Made by a program: the position numbers and the translations under genes
The notes under the pieces: generated by a model
Database searches by the model: none
What the model was told of the DNA's origin: nothing
The model's input: the letters and a program-made list of their open reading frames with translations, nothing else
Shown: positions 43,783-53,358 of the stretch, one piece after another
How positions within the stretch are numbered: position 1 is the first letter of the stretch
How the letters are laid out: each line of letters begins with the position of its first letter
Source: an uncultured Fidelibacterota bacterium
GTDB lineage: Bacteria; Fidelibacterota; Marinisomatia; Marinisomatales; Marinisomataceae
DNA length: 64,000 bases
Direction of reading: 5' to 3'
Assembly: GCA_902538565.1 (NCBI GenBank)
Contig: CACBFQ010000002.1
Span: 1 to 64,000, forward strand

Positions 43783-44798
43783 TATAGACTAAGAGACTGT
43801 ACTACTTTTCCTTGATTATCTTTTAAGTTAACTATGATTTTATTAGTCAGTTTATTTAAAAGAATTTCACCATAATTTTCATCTACAAATGTTGGTCCAA
43901 TTCTTAAAGGACCTGCTTCTTCCTCATTAGTAAAAGATAAATTCAAACTTGATGAGGTCATTTCAAAAATATTTTTTCCTGAGTCAGATGATAATTGATA
44001 TAATCCTGCTCTATGTCTATCCCCAGAAATAAATAAAACGGTATCAGAAGATGATTGATCAATTAAATTAATAAGTCTTTGACGTTCATGAGGTAATGTC
44101 TTCCAAGCCTCCCAACCATGCCCCATTGCTAAAAATTGAATAGATGAAACAATAATTCTATGATCTACTTCTGTAGCCATCTTTTGCTCTAACCAATTCC
44201 ACTGTACATCACCGAGCATACTCGTTGATGTATCTGTTTGAGGAAGATAACGTTCTTTTCCAGCAGCTCCCCTTTCATCTGTAGGAAGTAAAGCATCTCT
44301 AAAATATCTTGTATCTAAAAACAACATTTGGACTTCAATTCCATCAATATTTTCAATCCATTCGAAGTACAGACCAGGTCTTGTTCTTCTAATATCGTCT
44401 TCTGGTATATTCCAAAAATCTAAAAATAACTGTTCAGCATCTTCTTTAAATATATATTCTTTTCCAGCATCATTTAAACCGTAGTCATGATCATCCCAAA
44501 TAGCTTCAAATGGAAAATTAAAATTGAAACTATCAAAATTTTGACGCTGCTTATCATATGCTTCTCTAAGCTCTAATAAGTCTTCACGCTCAGAGTCTCC
44601 GTAAACATTATCACCTAACATGAGAAATAAATCATAGTTTTCTGCTTTGATGATATTGAAAATTGGCATGGAACGCTCTTGAGTTAAGCACGAACCAAAA
44701 CCAATACTATACACATTGGGATTTTTAATGGTTTCAATTGGTTGGTTTTCTTCGCATGAAATGAGTAGAAAAAGCGCTATAAAAATTATTTGTTTCAT
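43782..44798 (-). CDS. PhoD-like alkaline phosphatase lipoprotein
   Basis: A 338-residue lipoprotein (lipobox ISC, cysteine 15). It has the PhoD metallophosphatase core: GFGSCLTQ, LMLGDNVYGD, EAIWDDHDYGLNDAG, QFLAMGHGWEAW and FISGDRHRAGLY. Enzymes of this family are phosphomono- or phosphodiesterases with Fe/Ca sites. It lacks the long N-terminal PhoD domain, as do many environmental forms. It is divergent from the purple-acid-phosphatase-like gene at 44879, making a phosphorus-scavenging pair. Confidence 0.9.
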   Translation of the reverse strand: MKQIIFIALFLLISCEENQPIETIKNPNVYSIGFGSCLTQERSMPIFNIIKAENYDLFLMLGDNVYGDSEREDLLELREAYDKQRQNFDSFNFNFPFEAIWDDHDYGLNDAGKEYIFKEDAEQLFLDFWNIPEDDIRRTRPGLYFEWIENIDGIEVQMLFLDTRYFRDALLPTDERGAAGKERYLPQTDTSTSMLGDVQWNWLEQKMATEVDHRIIVSSIQFLAMGHGWEAWKTLPHERQRLINLIDQSSSDTVLFISGDRHRAGLYQLSSDSGKNIFEMTSSSLNLSFTNEEEAGPLRIGPTFVDENYGEILLNKLTNKIIVNLKDNQGKVVQSLSL

Positions 44799-44878
44799 TT
44801 TGATATCCTTTGATTTGAAAAAAAATTAAATCTTATTTTTTAATTACGCAATGAAGGAAATATTTGTTATTATCAATC

Positions 44879-46225
44879 ATGTTCAAAAAACTATTTATTG
44901 TTGCTATAATTTTGATTAATGGGCTTTTTTCCCAATCGTTGCCTAAAAAATCAGAGTTTGATAGTAGCTGGAGAAATCCTAGTAAACGTCCTGACCACAT
45001 TCTTATAAATTTTTCAGATGATCCAGCCACTACTGTTAGTGTAACTTGGAGAACTAGTAGAGAAATTAATAAAGGTTTTGGAGAGATAGCTGTTGCCAAG
45101 GCAGATCCAAAATTTGTACTCAAATCAGATAGGTTTATTGCTAAAACTTCAAATCTAAGATATTCAAATGTTGTAAATCATTATAAGAATTCAAAAAAAT
45201 CTTTTAACACTTTAAATCATAACTATCATTCAGTTACTTTTACCGGCTTAGAACCCAATACAACCTATGCATATCGTGTTGGCGATGGTAAACATTGGAG
45301 TGAGTGGATTCACTTTACCACTGCTCATAGAACTAATGAGCCTTTTTCATTTTTATATGTAGGTGACGCTCAAAACTATATTTATGATTTATGGTCCAGA
45401 CTTATAAGAGAAAGCTATAAAAAAGCACCCAATGCAAGTTTTATCATTCATGCTGGCGATTTAATTGATGATGCGCACAATGAAGAAGAATGGCATGAGT
45501 GGTTTGCTGCTGGTGGATGGATTCATCGATCGCTTCCCTCTTTAGCTGTTCCTGGAAATCATGAATATAGACCTTTGTACCAAAAGGATATAACATCAAG
45601 AAAAAGAACATTATCAATTCAGTGGCAACATCAATTTACCCTACCAAATAATGGTTTAGATGAACTTCTTGAAACGCATTATTTTTTGGATTATCAAGGG
45701 GTGCGCTTCATTGGATTAAACAGCAATGTAAATGTTAAAGAACAAACAGAATGGTTAGAAACAGTTTTGAAAAATAATCCTCATAAATGGGTCGTAGTCT
45801 TCTTACATCATCCCATTTACTCTGCTTCAACTGAAAGAGATAATCCTGAAAGAAGAAATTTATTAAAACCTTTATTTGATAAATACGGTGTTGATATAGT
45901 TCTTCAAGGACATGATCATTCTTACGCAAGAGGATCAGCCTCACTTTATGAACAAAATATATTAAGTGGCACTAATGTTCAAGACGCAACAGGTACGGTT
46001 TATGTGGTATCAGTAAGTGGATCAAAACAATATGAGGCAAAACCAAACTGGGATCAGTATGATGCTGTAAGAGATAAAGCTGGAGAAGATAAACAGTTAT
46101 TTCAGGTTATTTCTGTAGATGGGAATACTCTTTCGTATAAATCCTATACTGCTATTGGAGATTTATTTGATTCGTTCGATTTAATTAAGAATGAAAATGG
46201 AATAAATAGCCTTAGAAATAATTAA
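44879..46225 (+). CDS. Purple acid phosphatase-like metallophosphoesterase, secreted
   Basis: A 448-residue exported protein. Start set at ATG 44879 (signal MFKKLFIVAIILINGLFSQ). A TTG at 44864 with AAGGAA just before it is an alternative adding five residues. An N-terminal fibronectin-like domain (about 35-140; HILINFSDDPATTVSVTWRT) precedes the metallophosphatase core: VGDAQNY, HAGDLIDDA, PGNHEYR, FLHHPIYS and QGHDHSYAR. This is the purple acid phosphatase architecture. It releases phosphate from organic esters in the periplasm. Its 3' end overlaps the merC-like gene convergently by 4 bases. Confidence 0.9.
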   Translation: MFKKLFIVAIILINGLFSQSLPKKSEFDSSWRNPSKRPDHILINFSDDPATTVSVTWRTSREINKGFGEIAVAKADPKFVLKSDRFIAKTSNLRYSNVVNHYKNSKKSFNTLNHNYHSVTFTGLEPNTTYAYRVGDGKHWSEWIHFTTAHRTNEPFSFLYVGDAQNYIYDLWSRLIRESYKKAPNASFIIHAGDLIDDAHNEEEWHEWFAAGGWIHRSLPSLAVPGNHEYRPLYQKDITSRKRTLSIQWQHQFTLPNNGLDELLETHYFLDYQGVRFIGLNSNVNVKEQTEWLETVLKNNPHKWVVVFLHHPIYSASTERDNPERRNLLKPLFDKYGVDIVLQGHDHSYARGSASLYEQNILSGTNVQDATGTVYVVSVSGSKQYEAKPNWDQYDAVRDKAGEDKQLFQVISVDGNTLSYKSYTAIGDLFDSFDLIKNENGINSLRNN

Positions 46226-46611
46226 TGGCAACATTCAGCACATAATTTTTGATTTTTAAAATGTCCAAAAGAAACAATACTTGCACCTAAAAGTGTAAGA
46301 ATAGTCTCTCCGTTTTCACCAAAATAATCATGTCCAAAAAAGGCTGCAATTAAAAGGGTAGCTATTCCAAAGATTCCATATAAATAAACATTGTATTTAC
46401 CATGCATCTTACATCCAAGTGATAATGCTATAATACTTGTGGGGATAACAAAGTAAAGCAATGTTTTATGAAAATCTTCTGATCCTAAAAATGTAGCGGA
46501 TATTGCTGGTAAAAAAATGACAGCAATAGGTAATAAAAGACAATGCAATGCACATACAACTGAAATACCAATTGCAATGTTATCTAAATTAATATTTAAA
46601 GCGTTTTTCAA
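46222..46611 (-). CDS. MerC-domain membrane protein
   Basis: A 129-residue protein with four membrane helices and the MerC signature CALHCLLLPIAV (about 20-31) in the first helix. The C-terminus carries additional cysteines (KLCAECCH). MerC proteins import mercuric ions, but many chromosomal homologues have no mer operon, as here, and their substrate is unknown. Convergent with the phosphatase gene. Confidence 0.87.
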   Translation of the reverse strand: MKNALNINLDNIAIGISVVCALHCLLLPIAVIFLPAISATFLGSEDFHKTLLYFVIPTSIIALSLGCKMHGKYNVYLYGIFGIATLLIAAFFGHDYFGENGETILTLLGASIVSFGHFKNQKLCAECCH

Positions 46612-46650
46612 GTGAATATAATATCTAATTCTTAAGATTTTGTAAAGCGT

Positions 46651-47526
46651 TTATTTAAAAATTTCTTTGATAGCTTGAATCACCTCTGTTGGAGTCTCCT
46701 CTTGAACAAAATGTCCTGCTTGAGTTTTTACCACCTTTGCCTGAGGTAGTAATCTAGAAGTTCGTCTTCTTAGCTTCCACATTACAGGATCATTCATACC
46801 CCAAACAATTTGTGCAGGACCATTATATGAACCAAGATATGTCTCAATTTCTTGCTCAAGTGGTACGCTTGGATGATGCATACTGTTTGGAACCATTCTA
46901 GCTAATGCTAATGGACCACAATTGTCTTTAAACTTTTTTAAAGGATATTTATATGCTTTCATTGTTTGTGAATCAAATGATCCAGGTACACTTGCAAAAC
47001 GATTTAAGAATGATAGCGGAAAATTTAACCCTCTAAACAAAAAACTACTAATAAGCGGTACTTGTGAAAGACTGTGAAACCAAGTAGGCTTAAATCCATC
47101 TTTTGGAGCAGTTATTGATGTGTTCATCACTACTAAGCCATCAATTTTTTTTCCTGCTCTCATTGCGCCTGCTATTCCAATCATACCTCCCCAATCATGA
47201 ACAACAAGACCAATTTTTTCCTCTTTGATAGTTGAAAAGAATTTCGCCATCCATTTACTATGAGCTTCTAGGGAATGTTCACGTAGTTTTATTTTTTCGG
47301 AGAATCCAAAACCAATTAAATCAGGAATAATATATTTATGATTGTCATCGAGTCCTTCTAATACTTTTTTGTATAAATATCCCCACATAGGATTTCCATG
47401 CACCATCACAATAGGCTTTCCTACGCCTTTTTCCATAATATGCATTTGTTTGCCAACATTTATCCATGAATGATTGTACGGAAGTTTTTTAAGAAGCCAA
47501 TTTGGGATTTTAGTTATTTTTTGCAT
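46651..47526 (-). CDS. Haloalkane-dehalogenase-like alpha/beta hydrolase
   Basis: An alpha/beta hydrolase of about 291 residues. The start is taken at ATG 47526; ATG 47538 adds four residues. The oxyanion region is VHGNPMWGYLY. The nucleophile elbow reads VVHDWGGMIG with Asp instead of Ser, as in haloalkane dehalogenases and epoxide or fluoroacetate hydrolases. The catalytic His is in AGHFVQEE. Chemistry on C-halogen or epoxide bonds is therefore likely. Overlaps the small membrane-protein gene upstream. Confidence 0.87.
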   Translation of the reverse strand: MQKITKIPNWLLKKLPYNHSWINVGKQMHIMEKGVGKPIVMVHGNPMWGYLYKKVLEGLDDNHKYIIPDLIGFGFSEKIKLREHSLEAHSKWMAKFFSTIKEEKIGLVVHDWGGMIGIAGAMRAGKKIDGLVVMNTSITAPKDGFKPTWFHSLSQVPLISSFLFRGLNFPLSFLNRFASVPGSFDSQTMKAYKYPLKKFKDNCGPLALARMVPNSMHHPSVPLEQEIETYLGSYNGPAQIVWGMNDPVMWKLRRRTSRLLPQAKVVKTQAGHFVQEETPTEVIQAIKEIFK

Positions 47527-47675
47527 TTTAACATGCATGCTCTTCCAAAAAACATTGAAGCAATTAAAATAATAAATGCAAATGCAGGGAAATATTTTAT
47601 TTCAAAATTTTCGTTAATAATGACTAACGCAATACAAGTAAAAACTATGGCAAGAAATGGTATCAATTTTTTCAT
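47514..47675 (-). CDS. 53-residue two-helix membrane protein
   Basis: From ATG 47675: a hydrophobic helix (LIPFLAIVFTCIALVII), a short polar turn (NENFEIKYFP), a second helix (AFAFIILIASMFF), then a basic, cysteine-containing end (GRACMLKCKK). The opening MKKLIPF and the charge pattern look genuine. It overlaps the dehalogenase-like gene by 13 bases. The plus-strand reading at 47470-47748 is its shadow. No Shine-Dalgarno is evident. Confidence 0.5.
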   Translation of the reverse strand: MKKLIPFLAIVFTCIALVIINENFEIKYFPAFAFIILIASMFFGRACMLKCKK

Positions 47676-47838
47676 AGGAAAATATACAAAAAATTATTTG
47701 AGAATGTGTGTGCCTTTTATATATCTAACCTACCCTACCCTGATTTAAGATTAGGTTGAGAATTTTGGTTGAGAAAAGTAGTAACAGAGTAGTCAGTATT
47801 TTTGGCATTACATGACATTTAATGTCTGATCTAAAACC

Positions 47839-47868
47839 AAAGAAGGGATATCGAAATACCCCTTCTTT
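47839..47868 (-). terminator. Hairpin downstream of the tRNA gene
   Basis: AAAGAAGGG (47839-47847) pairs with CCCTTCTTT (47860-47868) across a 12-base loop that can itself extend the stem. On the minus strand it comes 31 bases after the tRNA 3' end, followed by a modest T-rich stretch. Likely terminates the tRNA transcript. Confidence 0.6.
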
Positions 47869-47898
47869 ATCGTCTATATAATGCTATTACTATCGATG

Positions 47899-47972
47899 TG
47901 GGCGATACTGGATTCGAACCAGTGACCCCCTGCGTGTCGAGCAGATACTCTAACCAACTGAGCTAATCGCCC
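47899..47972 (-). tRNA. tRNA-Val (anticodon GAC)
   Basis: Cloverleaf: acceptor GGGCGAT/ATCGCCC, D stem GCTC/GAGT, anticodon stem TCTGC/GCAGG, 5-base variable loop, T arm ACTGG-TTCGAAT-CCAGT, discriminator A73. The 7-base anticodon loop TCGACAC gives anticodon GAC (valine, GUC/GUU). Val elements A35, C36 and A73 agree. Position 33 reads C rather than the nearly universal U. CCA is not encoded. No gene occupies the rest of 47676-48012. Confidence 0.85.
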
Positions 47973-48012
47973 TAAATATTATAATTTAGGATAGCAATAT
48001 ATAATACACTTT

Positions 48013-48885
48013 CTAATCACTAATAAAAAGTATAAATCGATCAAACATCTTATCTGTCATAATTTTACGCAAAAATATACCAATTTTACTATATGCTCCA
48101 GCAGCATACCTTGTTTTAGGATTTCTTGCATTCATTGCCTTATTAATCACCTTAGCAATTACAATTGGATCTGATTGATTTGATAAAACATCATTTCCAG
48201 TATCTGTTATAGGTTCTCCATAAAGATGTTGATAAGCTGAGTTTTCTCTATACTTATCAATATATGTTTTTGTAACGTTTGAAAAGTTAGTATTGATTGC
48301 ACCTGGTTGTACAACAACAACATCGATATCAAACTCTTTCAGTTCCACTCTCAGTGCATCTGACCAACCTTCTAAAGCATGTTTTGTAGATAAATACCAA
48401 CCAGCTAATGGTCCATATGTTTCACCTAACACAGAGCTAATATTTATTATTAATCCACTTTCCTTTTCTCTCATATGTGGTAAAACTGCTTTTGTAACTC
48501 TTGCCAAACCAAAAAGGTTAACATCATATTGATAATAAATATCTTCCATTGAAACATCTTCAATTGCACCATAAACACCTAAACCTGCATTGTTGACAAG
48601 CACATCTACTCTACCTTGCTCTGAGATTATCTGGTTTATTGCCTTGTCTATATGTTCTTGGTTTGTAACATCCATTTCAAGTGCGGTACCCCCAATATCA
48701 TTTAAGTATAAGTTTTCTTCAACAAGAATATCACCCCCATAAACAATATGGCCTTTATCAATTAAAAGTTCAGCAGTTGATTTACCAATACCATATGCAG
48801 TACCCGTAATTAAAACCACTTTTTGTTCATCTTGGGCATTAATAAACCCTGAAATAATTAATATTAATACAATTTTGTTAAACAT
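48013..48885 (-). CDS. Short-chain dehydrogenase/reductase with N-terminal export-like signal
   Basis: A 290-residue classical SDR: TGTAYGIGKST (TGxxxGIG), NNAGLGVYG, ISSVLGETYG and the catalytic YLSTK, then VQPGAINT. An N-terminal hydrophobic stretch, MFNKIVLILIISGFINAQ, looks like a signal peptide and precedes the first Rossmann strand. SDRs need NAD(P), which is normally cytoplasmic, so the signal may instead be an inner-membrane anchor or the enzyme may be exported with bound cofactor. No later Met before the nucleotide motif offers a signal-free start. Confidence 0.87.
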   Translation of the reverse strand: MFNKIVLILIISGFINAQDEQKVVLITGTAYGIGKSTAELLIDKGHIVYGGDILVEENLYLNDIGGTALEMDVTNQEHIDKAINQIISEQGRVDVLVNNAGLGVYGAIEDVSMEDIYYQYDVNLFGLARVTKAVLPHMREKESGLIINISSVLGETYGPLAGWYLSTKHALEGWSDALRVELKEFDIDVVVVQPGAINTNFSNVTKTYIDKYRENSAYQHLYGEPITDTGNDVLSNQSDPIVIAKVINKAMNARNPKTRYAAGAYSKIGIFLRKIMTDKMFDRFILFISD

Positions 48886-48957
48886 TTTTTCTCCTATTTA
48901 TCTTTTGAATTAATTATAAACCAAGCAAAAAATTGCATGATTTTATTAAAAATTTTT

Positions 48958-49326
48958 TCAATTACCCTTTGCATGCCAAAATGCTAGACCTATAAACATA
49001 TATTGAAATGGTAACCTGCCCCAAGCAAGTTCTTTGGAAATATTCATTGCTGCACCGTCTGTTACAGCTAGATATAAATTTGCAGGAAAAACTGTAATCA
49101 TAACAAAAATTATTCCCCACCCAGCAAGCTGTCTTGTCTTTGGATTTATAAGTAAAAATCCAAAAAGGAGCTCAAAAAAACCACTCCAATAAACTGCTTC
49201 AATGTGATGAGGAAAGTTTGGGGGCATTATCTGTAAAAACCATTCTGGTTCAATAAAATGTTTCACTCCCGCATTCATATAAAAGCATGACATTATTAAA
49301 ATTGTTATAAATTTAAAATTCATCAT
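48958..49326 (-). CDS. DoxX-family membrane protein
   Basis: A 122-residue, four-helix membrane protein: MNAGVKHFIEPEWFLQIMPP is the DoxX-type first block, followed by AVYWSGFFELLFGFLLI and GWGIIFVMITVFPANLYL. Similar to the YphA/DoxX-like proteins. It is coupled by a 1-base overlap to the TPP enzyme gene upstream. Function unknown. Confidence 0.82.
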   Translation of the reverse strand: MMNFKFITILIMSCFYMNAGVKHFIEPEWFLQIMPPNFPHHIEAVYWSGFFELLFGFLLINPKTRQLAGWGIIFVMITVFPANLYLAVTDGAAMNISKELAWGRLPFQYMFIGLAFWHAKGN

Positions 49327-51056
49327 TATACCGATATTGAGCCTTTTCTAAAATCAGACTTTGAAATTTTAATATTGACTAAAACTGGATATCCTAACTT
49401 TGCATCTTCTTTTGCTCTTTTTAACGTCTCATTTAATGTATCATGGTTTTCAACATAGTAACCTTTACCTCCATAGCCTTCAACAACTTTTTCGTAAGCG
49501 TTATAGGATAATTCAGTACCAATATTGCTACCTAACATCTGCTTTTGCTCTCGAGCAATTTGCTGCCAAGATGCATCGTTACCAATAATTGCTATTACCG
49601 GCAGTTTATGTCTGCATAATGTATCAAATTCTGCTAGACTATACGCGCTAGCTCCATCTCCATAGAACACCCATACTTCTTTTTCTGGAAATGAGGATTT
49701 GGCTCCAATTGCAAATCCGCCACCCACTCCCAATGTTCCAAATGGTCCTGGATCTAACCACCCTAGCGGATTTCTTGGTCTAACTGTATATGATGCGGTT
49801 CCAACAAAATCTCCACCATCTGCAATCAAGATACTCTGTTCATCTATCAATTGATCTATGGTCTTACACAAATAAACAGGGTTTACAAAATCAGTTTTTT
49901 GTTCTGAGAATTGTTGAATTTCATTTTCTCTATTTTCTTCAAGCTTAGTTAATTCTTCTATCCAGTTTTGGCAAGAAGGAGGATTTATGATTTTTCCTAT
50001 TTCATGCATGATTCTTGATGGATCTGCATGCATTCCAATATCAGGTTTTCTATTTTTATTTAGGTCTTCTTTGGACTTGTTTATGGAGATCAATGTCGCA
50101 TCTTTGCTGATTGAAAATCCATATCCCAATCTAAAATCTAGCGGAACGCCTAAAGTCACAACTACGTCCGCATTTTTTAAAGCATGTTTTCTATTATGTC
50201 TAAAAAAGTACTTATCTGAAGATCCAAAACAACCTCTAGCCATTCCTGATGTATAAACAGGAGCAGAAAGCTTATCTAAACTCTTTAAACACAATGATAA
50301 AAACTCTTTATTTTGTGTTACTTGATTTCCTAAAAGGAAAACAGGCTTTTTAGCTTTTACAATAGCAAGTGCAGCTTTATCAATTTTGTGTTGATCTAAT
50401 TTAAATTCTTTAACAGGTTTTATATTTACAGATGATTTTTTTGATGCAAATAAATCATTCAGGTGCCTGTTTACATACCAATGAGCAATTTTTCCAACAA
50501 ATCCACTTTTTGGAAGCTGATTCATAAACTCTTTTCTAATATCTTCTTCCGGATAAAGCAAATCAATAGGTAATTCCACAAATACGGGTCCTGGAACCCC
50601 TGAAATAGCAATATTAAAGGCATTAGCTAGTAAAGGTACCACATCTCTTGTTTTTTTAACGCTAACAGCTGATTTTACATATGTTTTTAATAACGAAATT
50701 TGATCAATATCTTGCAGCGAACCTCTTCCCTTTAATAGTGTTGCTGCTGCTCCTCCAATTAATAGCAGTGGAGATTGAGCCATTTGAGCATTTTTTATCG
50801 CTGTAATTGTATTAGTAACTCCAGGTCCAGCAGTAACAATTGCTACTCCTACAGAATCAGTTAACCTTGAAACTGCGTCAGCAGCGAATACAGCAGAGAC
50901 TTCATCGCGAACTTGAATAATATCTATGTTTTCTTTTTCACACCCAACAAGAATTGGAGAGATATGGCCACCGCACAACGTAAAGACTGAAGAAATATTT
51001 TTTTGTTTAAAAAAAGAACCTATATCAAGTCCGATATGTTGCAGATCTGAGCTCAT
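49326..51056 (-). CDS. Thiamine-diphosphate enzyme, acetolactate synthase/2-hydroxyacyl-CoA lyase-like
   Basis: A 576-residue ThDP enzyme with the three-domain layout: N-terminal PYR domain ([12 protein letters not shown], catalytic Glu in [22 protein letters not shown]), central FAD/ADP-type domain ([11 protein letters not shown]), and C-terminal PP domain with GDGASAYS...IGND, the GDG-N motif that binds Mg-ThDP. It resembles ILVBL/HACL-type lyases more than true IlvB, and no small regulatory subunit is nearby. Substrate is undetermined. Two bases separate it from the protease gene upstream. Confidence 0.88.
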   Translation of the reverse strand: MSSDLQHIGLDIGSFFKQKNISSVFTLCGGHISPILVGCEKENIDIIQVRDEVSAVFAADAVSRLTDSVGVAIVTAGPGVTNTITAIKNAQMAQSPLLLIGGAAATLLKGRGSLQDIDQISLLKTYVKSAVSVKKTRDVVPLLANAFNIAISGVPGPVFVELPIDLLYPEEDIRKEFMNQLPKSGFVGKIAHWYVNRHLNDLFASKKSSVNIKPVKEFKLDQHKIDKAALAIVKAKKPVFLLGNQVTQNKEFLSLCLKSLDKLSAPVYTSGMARGCFGSSDKYFFRHNRKHALKNADVVVTLGVPLDFRLGYGFSISKDATLISINKSKEDLNKNRKPDIGMHADPSRIMHEIGKIINPPSCQNWIEELTKLEENRENEIQQFSEQKTDFVNPVYLCKTIDQLIDEQSILIADGGDFVGTASYTVRPRNPLGWLDPGPFGTLGVGGGFAIGAKSSFPEKEVWVFYGDGASAYSLAEFDTLCRHKLPVIAIIGNDASWQQIAREQKQMLGSNIGTELSYNAYEKVVEGYGGKGYYVENHDTLNETLKRAKEDAKLGYPVLVNIKISKSDFRKGSISV

Positions 51057-51058
51057 TA

Positions 51059-52732
51059 TTAATTATTAACAGATGCCACTTCAGTGGATTCTGTGTTTGA
51101 TAAAATGGATAAATATTGAGACTCATTAGCAAAAATTTCAAGCGCTTTTAGAACAACCATATCATCTTTTAAGTAAAGATTGTATCGACCTTCATAACCG
51201 TTATAGTAGAATGCAAATTCTCCATGAATCATACGTTGGATAATTTCTTTTTCATCTTCAAACATTGCAGATTGAGTTTTTTCAATTTGTTTTTCTATAA
51301 CACTAAAAGCATTAATAATAAATAAATTCTTTTCATCTTTTGTGGAAAGTTTTTCTTTTGCTAACTTCAAATCTTCTTGACCATCAACATATCCACTAAT
51401 ATCATTTTCCTCAATAAATACTTTAAATTTTGTCATCAATTCATTATCAGCCAAAACTTCATCAATGGAAGCGTATTGATCATTGTTCTCCTGAACAAAT
51501 TTAAAATAAGCCCCACTTCTTAAAATGGAAGCAGCAAGTGGATAAGACCCTTCGTCTTTTACGATAACATCAGGAGTTATACCGCCTCCACCAACTACTG
51601 ATCTTCCCGCTTTAGTTTGAAATAACGAATCTGCAACAGTTGAGGAATCAGCAATCAAATCATCATCAATAAATTCTCTTTTCTGAAGTGATCTTCCGCT
51701 TGGAATATAGTACTTAGAATTGGTGATTTTAAGAGCAGTTTCTTGATTGATTCCAATCACAGTTTGCACTAAACCTTTTCCAAATGATTGACTACCCAAA
51801 ACAACAGCTCGGTCATAATCCTGAAGAACGCCTGCAACAATTTCGCTCGCAGAAGCACTTGCGCCATTAATTAAGACTGCCATGTTAATCGTTTCTGGGA
51901 TAAGCGCATTATTTAGTGTTTTATAATTTTTAATACTCTTACCAGCTCTTCCCTTTGTTGAAACTAGCTCTAGATTTTTTGGAAGAATTAAATCTAACAA
52001 GTCTAATGATGAAGACAGTAAGCCTCCGGGATTATCTCTTAAATCAATAATAATATTACTCGCTCCGTCTTGCATTAAGCTTATTATAGCATCTTTCGTT
52101 TCATTAGCAGTATTGACTGAAAAATTAGTAATTCGTAGGTATCCAACGTCATTATTGACCATACCATAAAACGGAATATCTTTAATTGTTATAACATCTC
52201 TAATAATCGAATAATCCTGCACTTCGCCTGTATTAGGTTTTTTGATAGTTAATATTACTTCAGTCCCAGCCCTTCCTCTAATCTTGCTGGTTGCATCTTT
52301 TAATTCAAGACCTGTAGTAGGTTCACCATCAATATTCATAATTGCATCTCCAGTATAAATTCCAGACCTTGATGCAGGAGATCCTTCAATTGGGCTTACA
52401 ACAGTTAATTGATCTTCATACATATAAATTTCAAGCCCAACACCGCTAAACTCACCTTCTGTTTTTAATGATAAATCTTCAAGATCTTTTTCTTGATAAT
52501 ATTCCGTATATGGATCAAAATTTGAAAGCATTGAATCGATAATTCTCGTTGTAAGTTCGGTTACATCAAGCTCGTGAATGTATTCCGTAAGCAGATATTT
52601 ATAAACAGTCATTATTTGCTGCTGAGAACGAGCAATTTCTCTATAAATATCCATTTGCTGCGTCCTAACATAGCTAAAGGAAATAATTGTTAGAACTAAC
52701 AGTGCGTAAAAATAAGATTTAAATGATTTCAT
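51059..52732 (-). CDS. S41 carboxy-terminal processing protease
   Basis: A 557-residue protein with an N-terminal signal/anchor (about 6-22), a PDZ domain (about 85-170; GVGLEIYMYEDQLTVVSPIEGSPASRSGIYTGD) and the S41 catalytic domain. The catalytic Ser is in NGASASASEIVAG and the Lys in GSQSFGKGLVQ. A C-terminal extension (about 400-557) is typical of Bacteroidota-like CtpA proteins. It cleaves C-termini of periplasmic proteins. It overlaps tmk by 4 bases. Confidence 0.93.
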   Translation of the reverse strand: MKSFKSYFYALLVLTIISFSYVRTQQMDIYREIARSQQQIMTVYKYLLTEYIHELDVTELTTRIIDSMLSNFDPYTEYYQEKDLEDLSLKTEGEFSGVGLEIYMYEDQLTVVSPIEGSPASRSGIYTGDAIMNIDGEPTTGLELKDATSKIRGRAGTEVILTIKKPNTGEVQDYSIIRDVITIKDIPFYGMVNNDVGYLRITNFSVNTANETKDAIISLMQDGASNIIIDLRDNPGGLLSSSLDLLDLILPKNLELVSTKGRAGKSIKNYKTLNNALIPETINMAVLINGASASASEIVAGVLQDYDRAVVLGSQSFGKGLVQTVIGINQETALKITNSKYYIPSGRSLQKREFIDDDLIADSSTVADSLFQTKAGRSVVGGGGITPDVIVKDEGSYPLAASILRSGAYFKFVQENNDQYASIDEVLADNELMTKFKVFIEENDISGYVDGQEDLKLAKEKLSTKDEKNLFIINAFSVIEKQIEKTQSAMFEDEKEIIQRMIHGEFAFYYNGYEGRYNLYLKDDMVVLKALEIFANESQYLSILSNTESTEVASVNN

Positions 52733-53358
52733 AATTCAAGTTTTTCTTTTACATGGTTCCAGATTTCAGTTCGAACATCTTCAATTGATTGTTCACCGTT
52801 AATTAAGATTACTCTTTCAGGCTCATTTTCATGCAATTTTAAATATTGCTCTCTTACTCTTTGCTGAAATCCGTCCCCCTCTTTTTCAATTCTATCTCTT
52901 TCAACTCTCATTCGATTATTTGCTACATTAACTGAAATATCGATAAAAAATGTCAAGTCAGGTTTGAGAGTATATGTACCAAATTCATTTATACTGTCTA
53001 AAGACTGAACGCTCAAGCCTCTACCTCCACCTTGGTATGCTAAAGTTGAATCTGCATACCTATCCGCAACAACCCATGTTCCATTAATTACCTGAGGTAA
53101 AATTACCTTATCAGTTAATTGAGCTCTGCTAGCAATCATAAGCAATGCTTCAGCTCTATCTGACATAGACTCTTCTGCATGAAGTAATAATTTTCTAATA
53201 GACTCAGAGATAGGATCTCCGCCCGGTTCCCTAACAAGCTTAGCTGAAAGACCTGCTTCTACTAATCCATCAATAATAAATTCAGCTTGGGTTGTTTTAC
53301 CGCAACCATCAATACCTTCAACCGTTATAAACTTTCCACTAGAAATTGATTCTGTCAT
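52729..53358 (-). CDS. tmk: Thymidylate kinase
   Basis: A 209-residue kinase: P-loop GIDGCGKTTQ (15-24), the DRY-like VADRYADSTLAYQGGGRGL, VREPGG, and the DLTFFIDI strand, all Tmk hallmarks. It phosphorylates dTMP to dTDP. Its start overlaps rsmI by 20 bases. Confidence 0.96.
   Translation of the reverse strand: MTESISSGKFITVEGIDGCGKTTQAEFIIDGLVEAGLSAKLVREPGGDPISESIRKLLLHAEESMSDRAEALLMIASRAQLTDKVILPQVINGTWVVADRYADSTLAYQGGGRGLSVQSLDSINEFGTYTLKPDLTFFIDISVNVANNRMRVERDRIEKEGDGFQQRVREQYLKLHENEPERVILINGEQSIEDVRTEIWNHVKEKLEL

Noticed and set aside
47470-47748. A 92-codon plus-strand reading
   Set aside because: It lies opposite the start of the dehalogenase-like gene and the 53-residue membrane protein; the minus-strand readings have better protein character.
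47745-47780. Short repeated ACCCT and GGTTGAGA-like words between the dehalogenase region and the tRNA
   Set aside because: Too short and imperfect to support an attachment site or integrated element; no integrase gene is present near the tRNA.
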